From assembly GCF_028688795.1 (NCBI RefSeq), contig NZ_JAQTXM010000008.1:96780-160779 (forward strand): DNA of 64,000 nucleotides, read 5' to 3'. This DNA is from Rhodoferax sp. (lineage in GTDB: Bacteria; Pseudomonadota; Gammaproteobacteria; Burkholderiales; Burkholderiaceae_C). How positions within the stretch are numbered: position 1 is the stretch's first letter; the number at the start of each line of letters is the position of its first letter. Below are positions 20,262-28,052 of this stretch, piece by piece. A program made the translations under genes and the position numbers. Below the pieces are notes generated by a model. That model was given only the letters and a program-made list of their open reading frames with translations, was not told where the DNA came from and searched no databases.

Positions 20262-21736
20262 CAGCTACATCTTCAATAGCAAACCAAAACCCCGCAGCCA
20301 GCCCGGCGGTAGCCGCCGCCAAACACTCAACGAGTGTGGCTGAAGAGTTCATTCATGGCACGCACTGGGTGTCGCCGGCGCTGGTGAGCTTGGCGCTGGT
20401 GATGTGGTTGGCGGCCATGGGCGTTTTTCTGACGCATCCCCTGACAGAGTTACCGCTGTATTTCGCTCGGCGATACCTGGTGCTGGACGCCACCTCGCTG
20501 CTGTTCATCGTGGTCATCAACACCGTGTTTCTGGGCATTTGTGTGTACCTGTACTCGCGCGAGCGCCACACGCCAACGCTGGCCCGTGACATCCGCTCAC
20601 GCGCCGCGCTGATGCTGCTGTTCATGGCCGTCATCAACATCGGTCTGATGGCCAACCACCTGGTGTTGCTGTGGGCGCTGATCGAGGTCAGTACCCTGTG
20701 CGCCGCGCCACTGGTGGCGCGCGGTGATGCCACCAACCCGCGCGCAGTGGCCTGGCGCTACATGCTGTACTCCGCCATGACACTGGCCATCACCTTTCTG
20801 GGCTTCATGGCACTGACCCAATCGGCCCACTTGCGTGGTGTGGAGGTGAGTTTCATGGTGGACCGACTGGGCGAATCGCTCACCCGCGAGCCGGATGGCT
20901 GGCAGCGCCTGGGGCTATCGTTCATGCTGTTCGGGCTGGGCGGCAAACTGGGACTGGCGCCGCTGTATGGCTGGCTGCCTGAGACCTATGAGGCGGCGCC
21001 CACCACCACCAGCGCGCTGCTGGCATCCGTGCAGTTCAACGTCAGCGTGGTGGCGGTGTTTCGCATTCTTCAGATCTTTCATGGGTTTGAGGCCGGGTTT
21101 GTGTCGCAAGAACTGCTGGTCATGGGCTACATCTCGCTGGTGGTGGCGGCGGTGCAGATCATGGCAAGCACCAACTACAAGCGCCTGATTGCCTACGCCT
21201 GCGTCAGCTCATCTGGCGTGATTGCACTGGGACTGTCGGTGGGCAAGGCGGCGGCGTACGGCGTGGTGCTGTACATCGTGAGCAATGCGTTCGTGAAGTC
21301 GCTGCTTTTTCTCACCGCCGGGCGGATGCGCGCTGTCTATGGCACCAACGAGGTGGGGCCTTTGAGCGGTGTCATCCGCACCCTGCCGCTGGCCGGGTCG
21401 TTGTTCACCCTGGGCATTTTTGCGCTGCTGGGTTTTCCGCCGTTTGCCAGCTTTTTGGCCGAAATGTTGATCCTGTCCGGCATTGTGCAGGCCGGCAACC
21501 TGCTGGCTTTCACGCTGATGTGTGTGATGCTGACGGTGATTTTTGTCGCCACCGGGCGCACCGTGTTCCCCATGTTGTGGGGGGCGCCCAAGGTCACGGT
21601 CACGGCGCCACCGCAGTCCTGGGTCACGCTGTTGCCCAAACTGGGTTTTGTGGCCGTGCTGGTGATGCTGGGCACCTACACACCTGAACCATTGACTGAC
21701 CTGCTGCGCGCCGTGGCCGTGTCGATTGGGGGTTGA
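20258..21736 (+). CDS. Ehr complex 1, HyfF/NuoN-like membrane subunit
   Basis: 492 residues, about 14 spans, with a long N-terminal Ala/Ser-rich stretch before the first span. The antiporter signature is LGLAPLYGWLPETYEAAPTT. A conserved Glu in WALIEVSTL marks the ion channel. It resembles HyfF. It is a second ion-translocating subunit besides the HyfB-like one. It ends 4 bp before the large-subunit gene. Confidence 0.86.
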   Translation: MTATSSIANQNPAASPAVAAAKHSTSVAEEFIHGTHWVSPALVSLALVMWLAAMGVFLTHPLTELPLYFARRYLVLDATSLLFIVVINTVFLGICVYLYSRERHTPTLARDIRSRAALMLLFMAVINIGLMANHLVLLWALIEVSTLCAAPLVARGDATNPRAVAWRYMLYSAMTLAITFLGFMALTQSAHLRGVEVSFMVDRLGESLTREPDGWQRLGLSFMLFGLGGKLGLAPLYGWLPETYEAAPTTTSALLASVQFNVSVVAVFRILQIFHGFEAGFVSQELLVMGYISLVVAAVQIMASTNYKRLIAYACVSSSGVIALGLSVGKAAAYGVVLYIVSNAFVKSLLFLTAGRMRAVYGTNEVGPLSGVIRTLPLAGSLFTLGIFALLGFPPFASFLAEMLILSGIVQAGNLLAFTLMCVMLTVIFVATGRTVFPMLWGAPKVTVTAPPQSWVTLLPKLGFVAVLVMLGTYTPEPLTDLLRAVAVSIGG

Positions 21737-21740
21737 GTTG

Positions 21741-23369
21741 ATGACTAACGCCGTGACCCTCGCCCTGCCCCAGAATGTGAACGCCACCCCTGCAACAAGC
21801 CTGGCGCCGCCCGCCAACCATTTGCAGCCACTGGCGCACTGTGACCTGAGTGCGCAAGAAACGCTCTCACTTTCAGAGCTACTTACGCAAATAGCAAAAG
21901 GGCTAGAGGCTAATTTCTTATTAATTTCTCTGTTTGGCCGCAAGGCCCTGCCTGATGAACCCCCAGGTGTGATGGTGACGGCCGTGTTGTTGCCGCCCGG
22001 TCAGGCGCTGCAGGTACTGCGCGCCTATGCCGCACCGGGGCAAAACTACCCCAGTCTGACCGCCAGTTTCCCTGCTGCGCAAATTTTCGAGCGTGAACTT
22101 TGGGAGCAAACCGGCTTGGTGCCACAAGGCCACCCTTGGCTGAAACCCGTGCGTTTTGAAGGTGCACGACAGGGACTGATGGCTGATTACCCGTTTTTCA
22201 AGGTGCGTGGGGCTGAGGTGCATGAAGTGGGTGTCGGCCCCATCCATGCCGGCGTGATCGAGCCGGGGCACTTTCGCTTCATGTGCCATGGCGAGCAGGT
22301 GCACCATCTGGAAATTCAGCTCGGCTACCAGCACCGGGGGGTGGAAGCCCTGCTGCTGAAAAGATCGCCTGAGCGGCTCACGCCGCTGGTGGAGTCCATC
22401 GTGGGCGATTCGGTGCTGGCCTATGCCTGGGCCTTCAACAGCGCCCTGGAATATATGGCAAATCAGACTGTAGCCATCACAACCATTGCGTCACGTGCTA
22501 TCGGTTTAGAGCTTGAGCGCCTCGCCATGCACTTGGGCACATTGAACGGCCTTGCCACCGACATGGCCTACCTGCAGCCCGCCGCCACCTACGGGCGGCT
22601 GCGCACCGCCATCATCAATGCCAGCCAACGCGTCTGCGGCAACCGCTTTGGCCGTGGCTGGATTCGCCCGGGTGCGGCGGCGCCGATTGGAGATGAACTG
22701 CGCCAGGACTTGCTCGCCACGCTGCGCGCGTTTCTTCCTGATTTTGTGCAGGTTAACGCCTTGATTTGCAGCAGCCGCAGCGCACAAGCCCGGCTTCGTG
22801 GCGTGGGCACGGTCAGCGCCCAAGCAGCTCGTGATTTGGGCTTGACCGGTGTGGTGGCGCGTGCCAGCGGCCTGGGGCTGGACTTGCGCCACGCGCTGGC
22901 CGGCAACCTGTATGGTCATTACCCAGTTCAGCCAGTGCAACCGATACAACAGCCCATGCAGCCGCGCAAACCAGCGGAGCAAGCCAGTGGCGACTGCTGG
23001 GCGCGCATGAGCCAACGCATGCTGGAAGCTGAGGCCAGCACACAATGGCTAATCGACCTGCTGGCCGACACGGCGCTGAACCTCAAGGACACCCCGCCAC
23101 CGTTCCCACAGCAAGGTGGGTCGGCCGGCACCGTAAGCTGGGCGCTGCAGCCAAACACGCTGTGCGTGTCACTGGTCGAAGGCGTACGTGGCCCGGTGAT
23201 GGTGGCACTGGAAACCGATGCCGCAGGCCAGCTGATCCACGCCAAGGTGCAAGACCCCTCAGCCGCCAACTGGTTCGGCCTGGCGTTTTCGCTGCGCAAT
23301 CAGCAAATTTCAGACTTCCCCATTTGCAACAAGAGTTTTGACCTCTCATATTGCGGCAACGACCTGTAA
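21741..23369 (+). CDS. Ehr complex 1, NuoCD/HyfG-like large subunit without NiFe ligands
   Basis: 542 residues from ATG 21741. Residues ~1-160 correspond to the NuoC-like part and the rest to NuoD/hydrogenase large subunit, with VGVGPIHAGVIEPGHFRF and LGYQHRGVEALL. Group 4 NiFe hydrogenases have RxCGxC after this point and DPCxxC near the end. Here the first reads ESIVGDSVLAYAWAF and the C-terminus is FPICNKSFDLSYCGNDL, so both CxxC pairs are absent. A NiFe site is therefore very unlikely, and the protein fits the Ehr class. A dispersed repeat copy is read in frame (ELLTQIAKGLEANF). Confidence 0.85.
   Translation: MTNAVTLALPQNVNATPATSLAPPANHLQPLAHCDLSAQETLSLSELLTQIAKGLEANFLLISLFGRKALPDEPPGVMVTAVLLPPGQALQVLRAYAAPGQNYPSLTASFPAAQIFERELWEQTGLVPQGHPWLKPVRFEGARQGLMADYPFFKVRGAEVHEVGVGPIHAGVIEPGHFRFMCHGEQVHHLEIQLGYQHRGVEALLLKRSPERLTPLVESIVGDSVLAYAWAFNSALEYMANQTVAITTIASRAIGLELERLAMHLGTLNGLATDMAYLQPAATYGRLRTAIINASQRVCGNRFGRGWIRPGAAAPIGDELRQDLLATLRAFLPDFVQVNALICSSRSAQARLRGVGTVSAQAARDLGLTGVVARASGLGLDLRHALAGNLYGHYPVQPVQPIQQPMQPRKPAEQASGDCWARMSQRMLEAEASTQWLIDLLADTALNLKDTPPPFPQQGGSAGTVSWALQPNTLCVSLVEGVRGPVMVALETDAAGQLIHAKVQDPSAANWFGLAFSLRNQQISDFPICNKSFDLSYCGNDL
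21878..21934. repeat. Dispersed repeat copy 5 (inside coding sequence)
   Basis: GAGCTACTTACGC then AAAGGGCTAGAGGC, in inverted orientation relative to copy 4. It is read within the Ehr1 large subunit as a linker between the NuoC-like N-terminus and the next strand. Confidence 0.6.
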
Positions 23370-23420
23370 GACTGAAAGCCCGTACGACCAACTCACCCTT
23401 ACCTCACCCCCACCTCACCC

Positions 23421-24185
23421 ATGTTCAAAAGCATCGCCGTCCGCAAGTCTCAGGGCACGCAGTACATCCCTGACCTGTATGCCGCCCAGCCGGGTGGTTT
23501 TCGTGGCAAGCCGGTGATTGCGCAGACCGCTTGCACGCCAGGTTGCGTTGCCTGCGCCGAGGTCTGCCCATCAAATGCAGTGGCGCTCAACATCGCTGGC
23601 GCAGACCCGGTGGCCATCGACCTGGGGCGCTGCGTGATATGCGGCGACTGTGCGTCCGTGTGCCCCAGTCAGAAACTCAGCTTTAACAACGACGTCAAAC
23701 TGAGCACCACCACCCGCGAAGCCTTGGTGGTGACAGCGGCTCGCCCCAACATCGACCCGATTCAGGTGTCCGACGCCCTGAAAAAACGCTTTGGCCGCTC
23801 CCTGAAACTGCGCTCGGTCTCGGCCGGCGGTTGCAACGGCTGCGAGATGGAGGTCAACGCCTGGGGCAATGTGAACTTTGACATCGGCCGCTACGGCATC
23901 GACATGGTCGCCAGCCCGCGCCATGCCGACGGCATCGTGCTGACAGGTGTGCTCAACCGCAACATGATGGCCGCCCTGCAAATCGCCTGGGATGCCATCC
24001 CTGAACCCAAACTGGTGATTGCCGTGGGCGCCTGCGCAATTTCTGGTGGCGTGTTTGCCGAAAGTAACGCGCTACAGCGAGAGTTTCTGGACAACTACCC
24101 GCCCAGTCTTTTCGTACCCGGCTGCCCGGCACACCCGCTCACCTTCATCAGCGGCATCATGGATTTGTTGGGGATTGCGGCGTAA
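23421..24185 (+). CDS. Ehr complex 1, ferredoxin-NuoB fusion (HyfH-HyfI-like)
   Basis: 254 residues. Residues ~37-90 carry two 4Fe-4S motifs, CTPGCVACAEVCP and CVICGDCASVCP, as in HyfH/NuoI. Residues ~110-254 are the small subunit NuoB/HyfI with its four cluster ligands in GGCNGCEME, VGACAISGG and PGCPAHP. The fusion puts the entry ferredoxin and the terminal cluster in one chain. A 51-bp spacer follows the large subunit, without a terminator. It completes a six-subunit complex. Confidence 0.88.
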   Translation: MFKSIAVRKSQGTQYIPDLYAAQPGGFRGKPVIAQTACTPGCVACAEVCPSNAVALNIAGADPVAIDLGRCVICGDCASVCPSQKLSFNNDVKLSTTTREALVVTAARPNIDPIQVSDALKKRFGRSLKLRSVSAGGCNGCEMEVNAWGNVNFDIGRYGIDMVASPRHADGIVLTGVLNRNMMAALQIAWDAIPEPKLVIAVGACAISGGVFAESNALQREFLDNYPPSLFVPGCPAHPLTFISGIMDLLGIAA

Positions 24186-24202
24186 ATTGCAATTGCGAGC
24201 CC

Positions 24203-24358
24203 GTGCCTTTGCCAGAGATACTGGGGTGGCTGCGCAAGATGCAGGCGGATAACGAGATTGACGGTGTCATCGTCGATCTCGCTGCGCAACGTGACGGAAA
24301 ATGTCATGAGGTAGCACTGGAAGAATTCGGAGGTGCCAGTTCAGTTGAAACCGCTTAA
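24203..24358 (+). CDS. Possible 51-residue acidic small protein after Ehr complex 1
   Basis: The frame opens with GTG 24203, 17 bp after the Ehr1 stop, and ends at TAA 24356-24358. The product reads PLPEILGWLRKMQADNEIDG then VIVDLAAQRDGKCHEVALEE and a short tail. It looks protein-like (amphipathic, acidic) and is followed by a small hairpin with a T run. I do not recognise it. It may be a real last gene of the operon or the 3' remnant of a lost gene. Confidence 0.4.
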   Translation: MPLPEILGWLRKMQADNEIDGVIVDLAAQRDGKCHEVALEEFGGASSVETA

Positions 24359-24374
24359 CCGGCTACTTTTTGGG

Positions 24375-24395
24375 CAGCTGAACAGCTGTTTTTTT
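24375..24395 (+). terminator. Weak intrinsic terminator
   Basis: Short stem CAGCT-GAAC-AGCTG (24375-24388) followed directly by seven T, 17 bp after the small ORF. It is the only terminator-like structure downstream of the first Ehr cluster on this strand. Confidence 0.4.
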
Positions 24396-24574
24396 CTTCA
24401 TCAGTGCGCGTCGAGACAGCCTGCAATTTTTCACGTCGATCGGCGAAGTCAATTATTTCCGCTGAGACTCTGCGACTTGCCACGGTTTCATTCACCTTGG
24501 GCCATGGCTTTTGTCGTCTGCTGAACAGTTCGAGACAAGGACCGGACGGTCAGTTCGAAGTTCTACCGATATGG

Positions 24575-24865
24575 TCAAACGGCGAGTGTGTAGACCTTTG
24601 CATCTGCCCGCTCAGCAAGGTTGTGCCCCGCCAAAGCGGCATCCCATTCGGAGCCCATCGCACCTACAACTGGAATCAAACCAGCAGTCATTGAAGCGAC
24701 TTCTTCCACTGCTGCATCCATCTCGTTCACCATCTCGCGCGTCTCCAGTAACAGCCGAGCAATCATAGACCCGCCCGAATCAATCACAACAAGGTAACGC
24801 ACAGGCCTGCGATGAAGGGTCCGTATGTGCGATTGAGGTGATTCGATACCATAAGTTTGACTCAT
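24575..24865 (-). CDS. Hypothetical 96-residue protein
   Basis: The product contains RPVRYLVVIDSGGSMIARLL, a hydrophobic beta strand followed by DSGGSM, and then acidic helices (MVNEMDAAVEEVASMTAGL). DSGGS is loosely like a MIDAS DxSxS start, but the protein is far too short to be a vWA domain. No family is recognised. No strong Shine-Dalgarno precedes ATG 24865. It lies alone between the two Ehr clusters. Confidence 0.45.
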   Translation of the reverse strand: MSQTYGIESPQSHIRTLHRRPVRYLVVIDSGGSMIARLLLETREMVNEMDAAVEEVASMTAGLIPVVGAMGSEWDAALAGHNLAERADAKVYTLAV

Positions 24866-25215
24866 CCGAAAATAATACTACCAATTCATTTAGCATGACA
24901 AGTCCTTAGTGAATTGCATGATGGCGGCGGGGTTTCTTGAGACGCGTGGCAACAACCATGTGGCGCACCCTGCGATCACGGAGCAAGCAATTGCGCTAGT
25001 CTGCTTGCTCGCTATCGCGGGCAATTCACGACCCTCCATTAGTTTCGAAAAGAAGTGTCGGAAAAGTTGACAGGGCAACAGATAATTTTCCATCGACAAA
25101 CTGAAATTTTTCATAACTTATTGATTATTATCACTATTTCATGACAAAAATAAATTGGCCTGGATTTTGCTTTGGTTTCTACATCTTCAATTCATTTATC
25201 TTTGAGTCCAATCAA
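24866..25215. other. Gene-free stretch upstream of the PEP-CTERM gene
   Basis: AT-rich towards 25050-25150, with no convincing ORF apart from an N-terminal extension of the next frame. It probably contains the promoter of the PEP-CTERM gene (a TTGATTATTATCACTATT-like stretch near 25120). Confidence 0.35.
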
Positions 25216-25800
25216 ATGAAACTTAACCACATTCTTTCAGCCTTAGCCTTGACCCTTGGCTTTGCATCTGGCGCCAGTGCCGGGTTGGTTGGCGTCAAAT
25301 CCGTTCAGATCAACAATGCCGCGGCATCGGACGGATGGCTGCAGGTTGCAGAATTCAGGGCTTTCAATGGGGCAAACGTCAATGTGGCTGCGAGCGCCAA
25401 TGGTGGCGTGGCTACAGACACCGGGGTATACACCGGTGGCTTGGCGGTTGCGGCCAAAGCAATTGATGGCAGCACCTTGGGCAGTTATCCCAGCATTTTC
25501 CATTCTGATTCGCTCAGCCCTACGGAGACGCTAACCATTACGTTCAGCACTGTGCAGGAACTGTTGTCTTTCAATATTTTCGGGCGCACCGACTGCTGCA
25601 GCTTTCGTGATATCTACGACATCTCGTTTAAGGATTCGAATGGCGTCACGCTTCAGTTTATTGATAACCTAAGTGCGAACAATCAAAGCCACTCAGCCTC
25701 AGTCACACTGAACAACACCCGCCAAGAAGTCCCAGAGCCTACTTCGCTCGCCCTGCTTGGACTTGGACTTGTTGGCTTGGTGGCCGCTCGCCGCAAGTAA
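25216..25800 (+). CDS. PEP-CTERM exported protein
   Basis: 194 residues from ATG 25216 (MKLNHILSALALTLGFASGASA, a clear signal peptide; an upstream in-frame ATG at 25141 would bury it). The C-terminus VPEPTSLALLGLGLVGLVAA followed by RRK is the PEP-CTERM sorting signal cut by exosortase. The middle is beta-rich with two adjacent Cys (TDCCSF) and resembles surface carbohydrate-binding folds, but I would not assign one. A strong terminator follows. It sits between two convergent Ehr clusters; whether it is functionally linked is unknown. Confidence 0.85.
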   Translation: MKLNHILSALALTLGFASGASAGLVGVKSVQINNAAASDGWLQVAEFRAFNGANVNVAASANGGVATDTGVYTGGLAVAAKAIDGSTLGSYPSIFHSDSLSPTETLTITFSTVQELLSFNIFGRTDCCSFRDIYDISFKDSNGVTLQFIDNLSANNQSHSASVTLNNTRQEVPEPTSLALLGLGLVGLVAARRK

Positions 25801-25816
25801 TTTCAGCGTATGCACT

Positions 25817-25842
25817 AAAAACCCCGCTTTGGCGGGGTTTTT
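25817..25842. terminator. Bidirectional intrinsic terminator
   Basis: Perfect 11-bp inverted repeat AAAAACCCCGC / GCGGGGTTTTT with a 4-nt loop. The A run and the T run allow it to stop the PEP-CTERM transcript on the plus strand and the Ehr2 transcript arriving on the minus strand. Confidence 0.85.
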
Positions 25843-25949
25843 AGCTTCAGTTCATCGGCGCAGGATTAACCTCCTCGACAGGACACCTCCGATTCACAAA
25901 AACTGCTATAAAAGACTCGTTTTATCTCTCAGGACCTCCGTCGGCTCGA

Positions 25950-26468
25950 CTACACCACCCGCCGCCGCACCGCCTTCAGAATGCCACGCAAAATGGCCAG
26001 CGGTGGTGGAGGGCAACCAGAGATGACTTCATCCACCGGAATGACGTTTGACACACGCCCGCAGGTGGCGTAGCTCTCACCAAAAATGCCACCGTCACAC
26101 GCGCAGTCGCCTACTGCGACCACCAGCTTGGGTTCCGGCGTGGCCTCAAATGTGCGCCTCAAGGCAGTTTCCATGTTGCGCGAGACCGGGCCGGTCACCA
26201 ATAACATGTCGGCATGGCGCGGGCTGGCGACAAACTTGATGCCCAGACCTTCCAGGTTGTAGTAAGGGTTGCCGAGTGCGTTGATTTCAAGCTCGCAGCC
26301 ATTGCAGGAGCCTGCATCCACCTCGCGAATGGTCAGGGCCTGGCCCAAAATGTCCAGCAACTCGGCTTGAATACGCGCGGCCTCTACCTGCGCCGCCTCA
26401 CCAATGTCAGGCGCGGGCTCCGTGCACACACCGGTCTTGACGATCTGATGAACAACTTTCCAAATCAT
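25950..26468 (-). CDS. Ehr complex 2, NuoB/HyfI-like small subunit
   Basis: 172 residues. The Fe-S ligands are in GSCNGCELEINALGN, VGDCACDGG and SGCPPPP, so the terminal 4Fe-4S site is complete. Unlike the first cluster it has no ferredoxin domain: the N-terminus is a short amphipathic helix MIWKVVHQIVKTGVC. It overlaps the stop of the large subunit gene by 4 bp and is the last gene of the second cluster, 108 bp from the shared terminator. Confidence 0.87.
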   Translation of the reverse strand: MIWKVVHQIVKTGVCTEPAPDIGEAAQVEAARIQAELLDILGQALTIREVDAGSCNGCELEINALGNPYYNLEGLGIKFVASPRHADMLLVTGPVSRNMETALRRTFEATPEPKLVVAVGDCACDGGIFGESYATCGRVSNVIPVDEVISGCPPPPLAILRGILKAVRRRVV

Positions 26469-28048
26469 AGGTCTTGCCCCGAATAGCTCAGGTTGAACGA
26501 CTTGTTGATGATGGGAAAGTCGGCCACGATGTTGTTCATGATGGCGTGCTCCAGCACCGGCCAGTTTTGCCAGGAGGGGTCATGCAGGTGGCAACGCTGA
26601 ATTCGGTGGTTTTGATCTTCGCCCCCCAGTTCCAGGGCCACAAACAATTCACCACGCCAGCCTTCAACCCAACCGGCACCGCGGCTGGGCTTTTTCGGCA
26701 AGGCAAGCGGCGCGTGAATGTCGCCCACCGGCAGGTCGCGCAGCATGAGCCGGATCAAGCGCAAGGACTCAAACACTTCGTCAAAACGCACCAACACCCG
26801 TGCTGAGACATCGCCATTGTGGTGGGTCGCCATGGCCACGGTCAGCGTGTCATAGGGCACAAACGGGTGGTCACAGCGCACATCCCAGGTTTGGCTGCTG
26901 GCGCGCCCGGCCAGGCCAGTCAGGCCCAAACGCGAGGCCAGTTCGGGCAGCACACGCCCGGTGGTCATCAAACGGTCTTGCAAGCCGGCATGGGATTCAA
27001 AGATGTCAAAAAGCCTTCTAACCTCAGTCTCGATCACATCACATTGGTTCGACAGCAGATCGCGTTGTGCACGGTCAAGATCACATGCCACACCGCCCGG
27101 CACGATGAGGTCCATCAACCAGCGGTGACCAAACACCTGCGCATGCAGACGCAGCCAGTCTTCCTTCAGCCTGGAGAACTGTGCCAGCGCAAAGGCAAAC
27201 GCGGCGTCGTTGCCAATGGCGCCCAAATCTCCCAAGTGGTTGGCAATGCGCTCACGCTCCGCCAGCAAGGCGCGCAACCAGGCGGCCCGCGTCGGAATCA
27301 CGCAGCCACAGGCCGACTCAAGCGCCATGCAATAAGCCCAGGCGTAGGCCACGGTGCTGTCCCCAGACACCCGTCCGGCCAAACGATGCGCCTCCATGGG
27401 CGGCAACTGGGTCATGCGCTGCTCGATGCCTTTGTGGGTGTAGCCCAGGCGCTGCTCCAGCCGCAGCACTTTTTCACCGACCACAGAAAACCTGAAATGA
27501 CCCGGCTCGATGATGCCGGCGTGCACTGGGCCGACGGCGATCTCGTGCACGCCATCGCCATCCACATGCACAAATGGGTAGTTTTGCAACGCCGTCGGTG
27601 CCACTGCCGGCAGCTGTTGCGGGTTTTGTTGCAGCGGGAAATGGTCAACCGGCCAGGCGCCGTGGTTGAGCCACGGGCGCACATCTTGTGCACCCTGGGC
27701 CTGCACCCCTGACAAATCAGCGGCCGCTCGCTGCATGCGCGCTGCGGGCAAAAATATGGTGGAGATATCCGGGTAGACCAGCTGCCCGGCTTTTTCCATC
27801 AGAGGCAGGGACAACCAGAAAGTACCCTCCAGCGTGACATAGGCGGCGCACATGCAAGCCGGCTCTTGCGCCAAATCGTCATGCCCGCCCTGGCCCATCG
27901 GCCCGGCCCAAAGCGCCAGCAGGCGGCCACCTTCGTCACGCACGGCGGTGGCAACACTTTGCCATTGTTGCGGCGTCACCAGAGCGTGCCAGATCGGCAC
28001 GGGCGCGGGCAATGCATCAAATTCAAGGTCAAGTCCGGGAATTTGCAT
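26465..28048 (-). CDS. Ehr complex 2, NuoCD/HyfG-like large subunit without NiFe ligands
   Basis: 527 residues. It shows VGPVHAGIIEPGHFRF and LGYTHKGIEQRM of group 4 large subunits. The RxCGxC ligand pair is replaced by GRVSGDSTVAYAWAY, with Ser where the first Cys should be, and the end FPIINKSFNLSYSGQDL lacks DPCxxC. It is paralogous to the large subunit of the first cluster. It ends at the quinone/ion-coupling interface in related complexes, so proton-coupled electron transfer without hydrogen is the likeliest role. Confidence 0.86.
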   Translation of the reverse strand: MQIPGLDLEFDALPAPVPIWHALVTPQQWQSVATAVRDEGGRLLALWAGPMGQGGHDDLAQEPACMCAAYVTLEGTFWLSLPLMEKAGQLVYPDISTIFLPAARMQRAAADLSGVQAQGAQDVRPWLNHGAWPVDHFPLQQNPQQLPAVAPTALQNYPFVHVDGDGVHEIAVGPVHAGIIEPGHFRFSVVGEKVLRLEQRLGYTHKGIEQRMTQLPPMEAHRLAGRVSGDSTVAYAWAYCMALESACGCVIPTRAAWLRALLAERERIANHLGDLGAIGNDAAFAFALAQFSRLKEDWLRLHAQVFGHRWLMDLIVPGGVACDLDRAQRDLLSNQCDVIETEVRRLFDIFESHAGLQDRLMTTGRVLPELASRLGLTGLAGRASSQTWDVRCDHPFVPYDTLTVAMATHHNGDVSARVLVRFDEVFESLRLIRLMLRDLPVGDIHAPLALPKKPSRGAGWVEGWRGELFVALELGGEDQNHRIQRCHLHDPSWQNWPVLEHAIMNNIVADFPIINKSFNLSYSGQDL

Positions 28049-28052
28049 GGTC

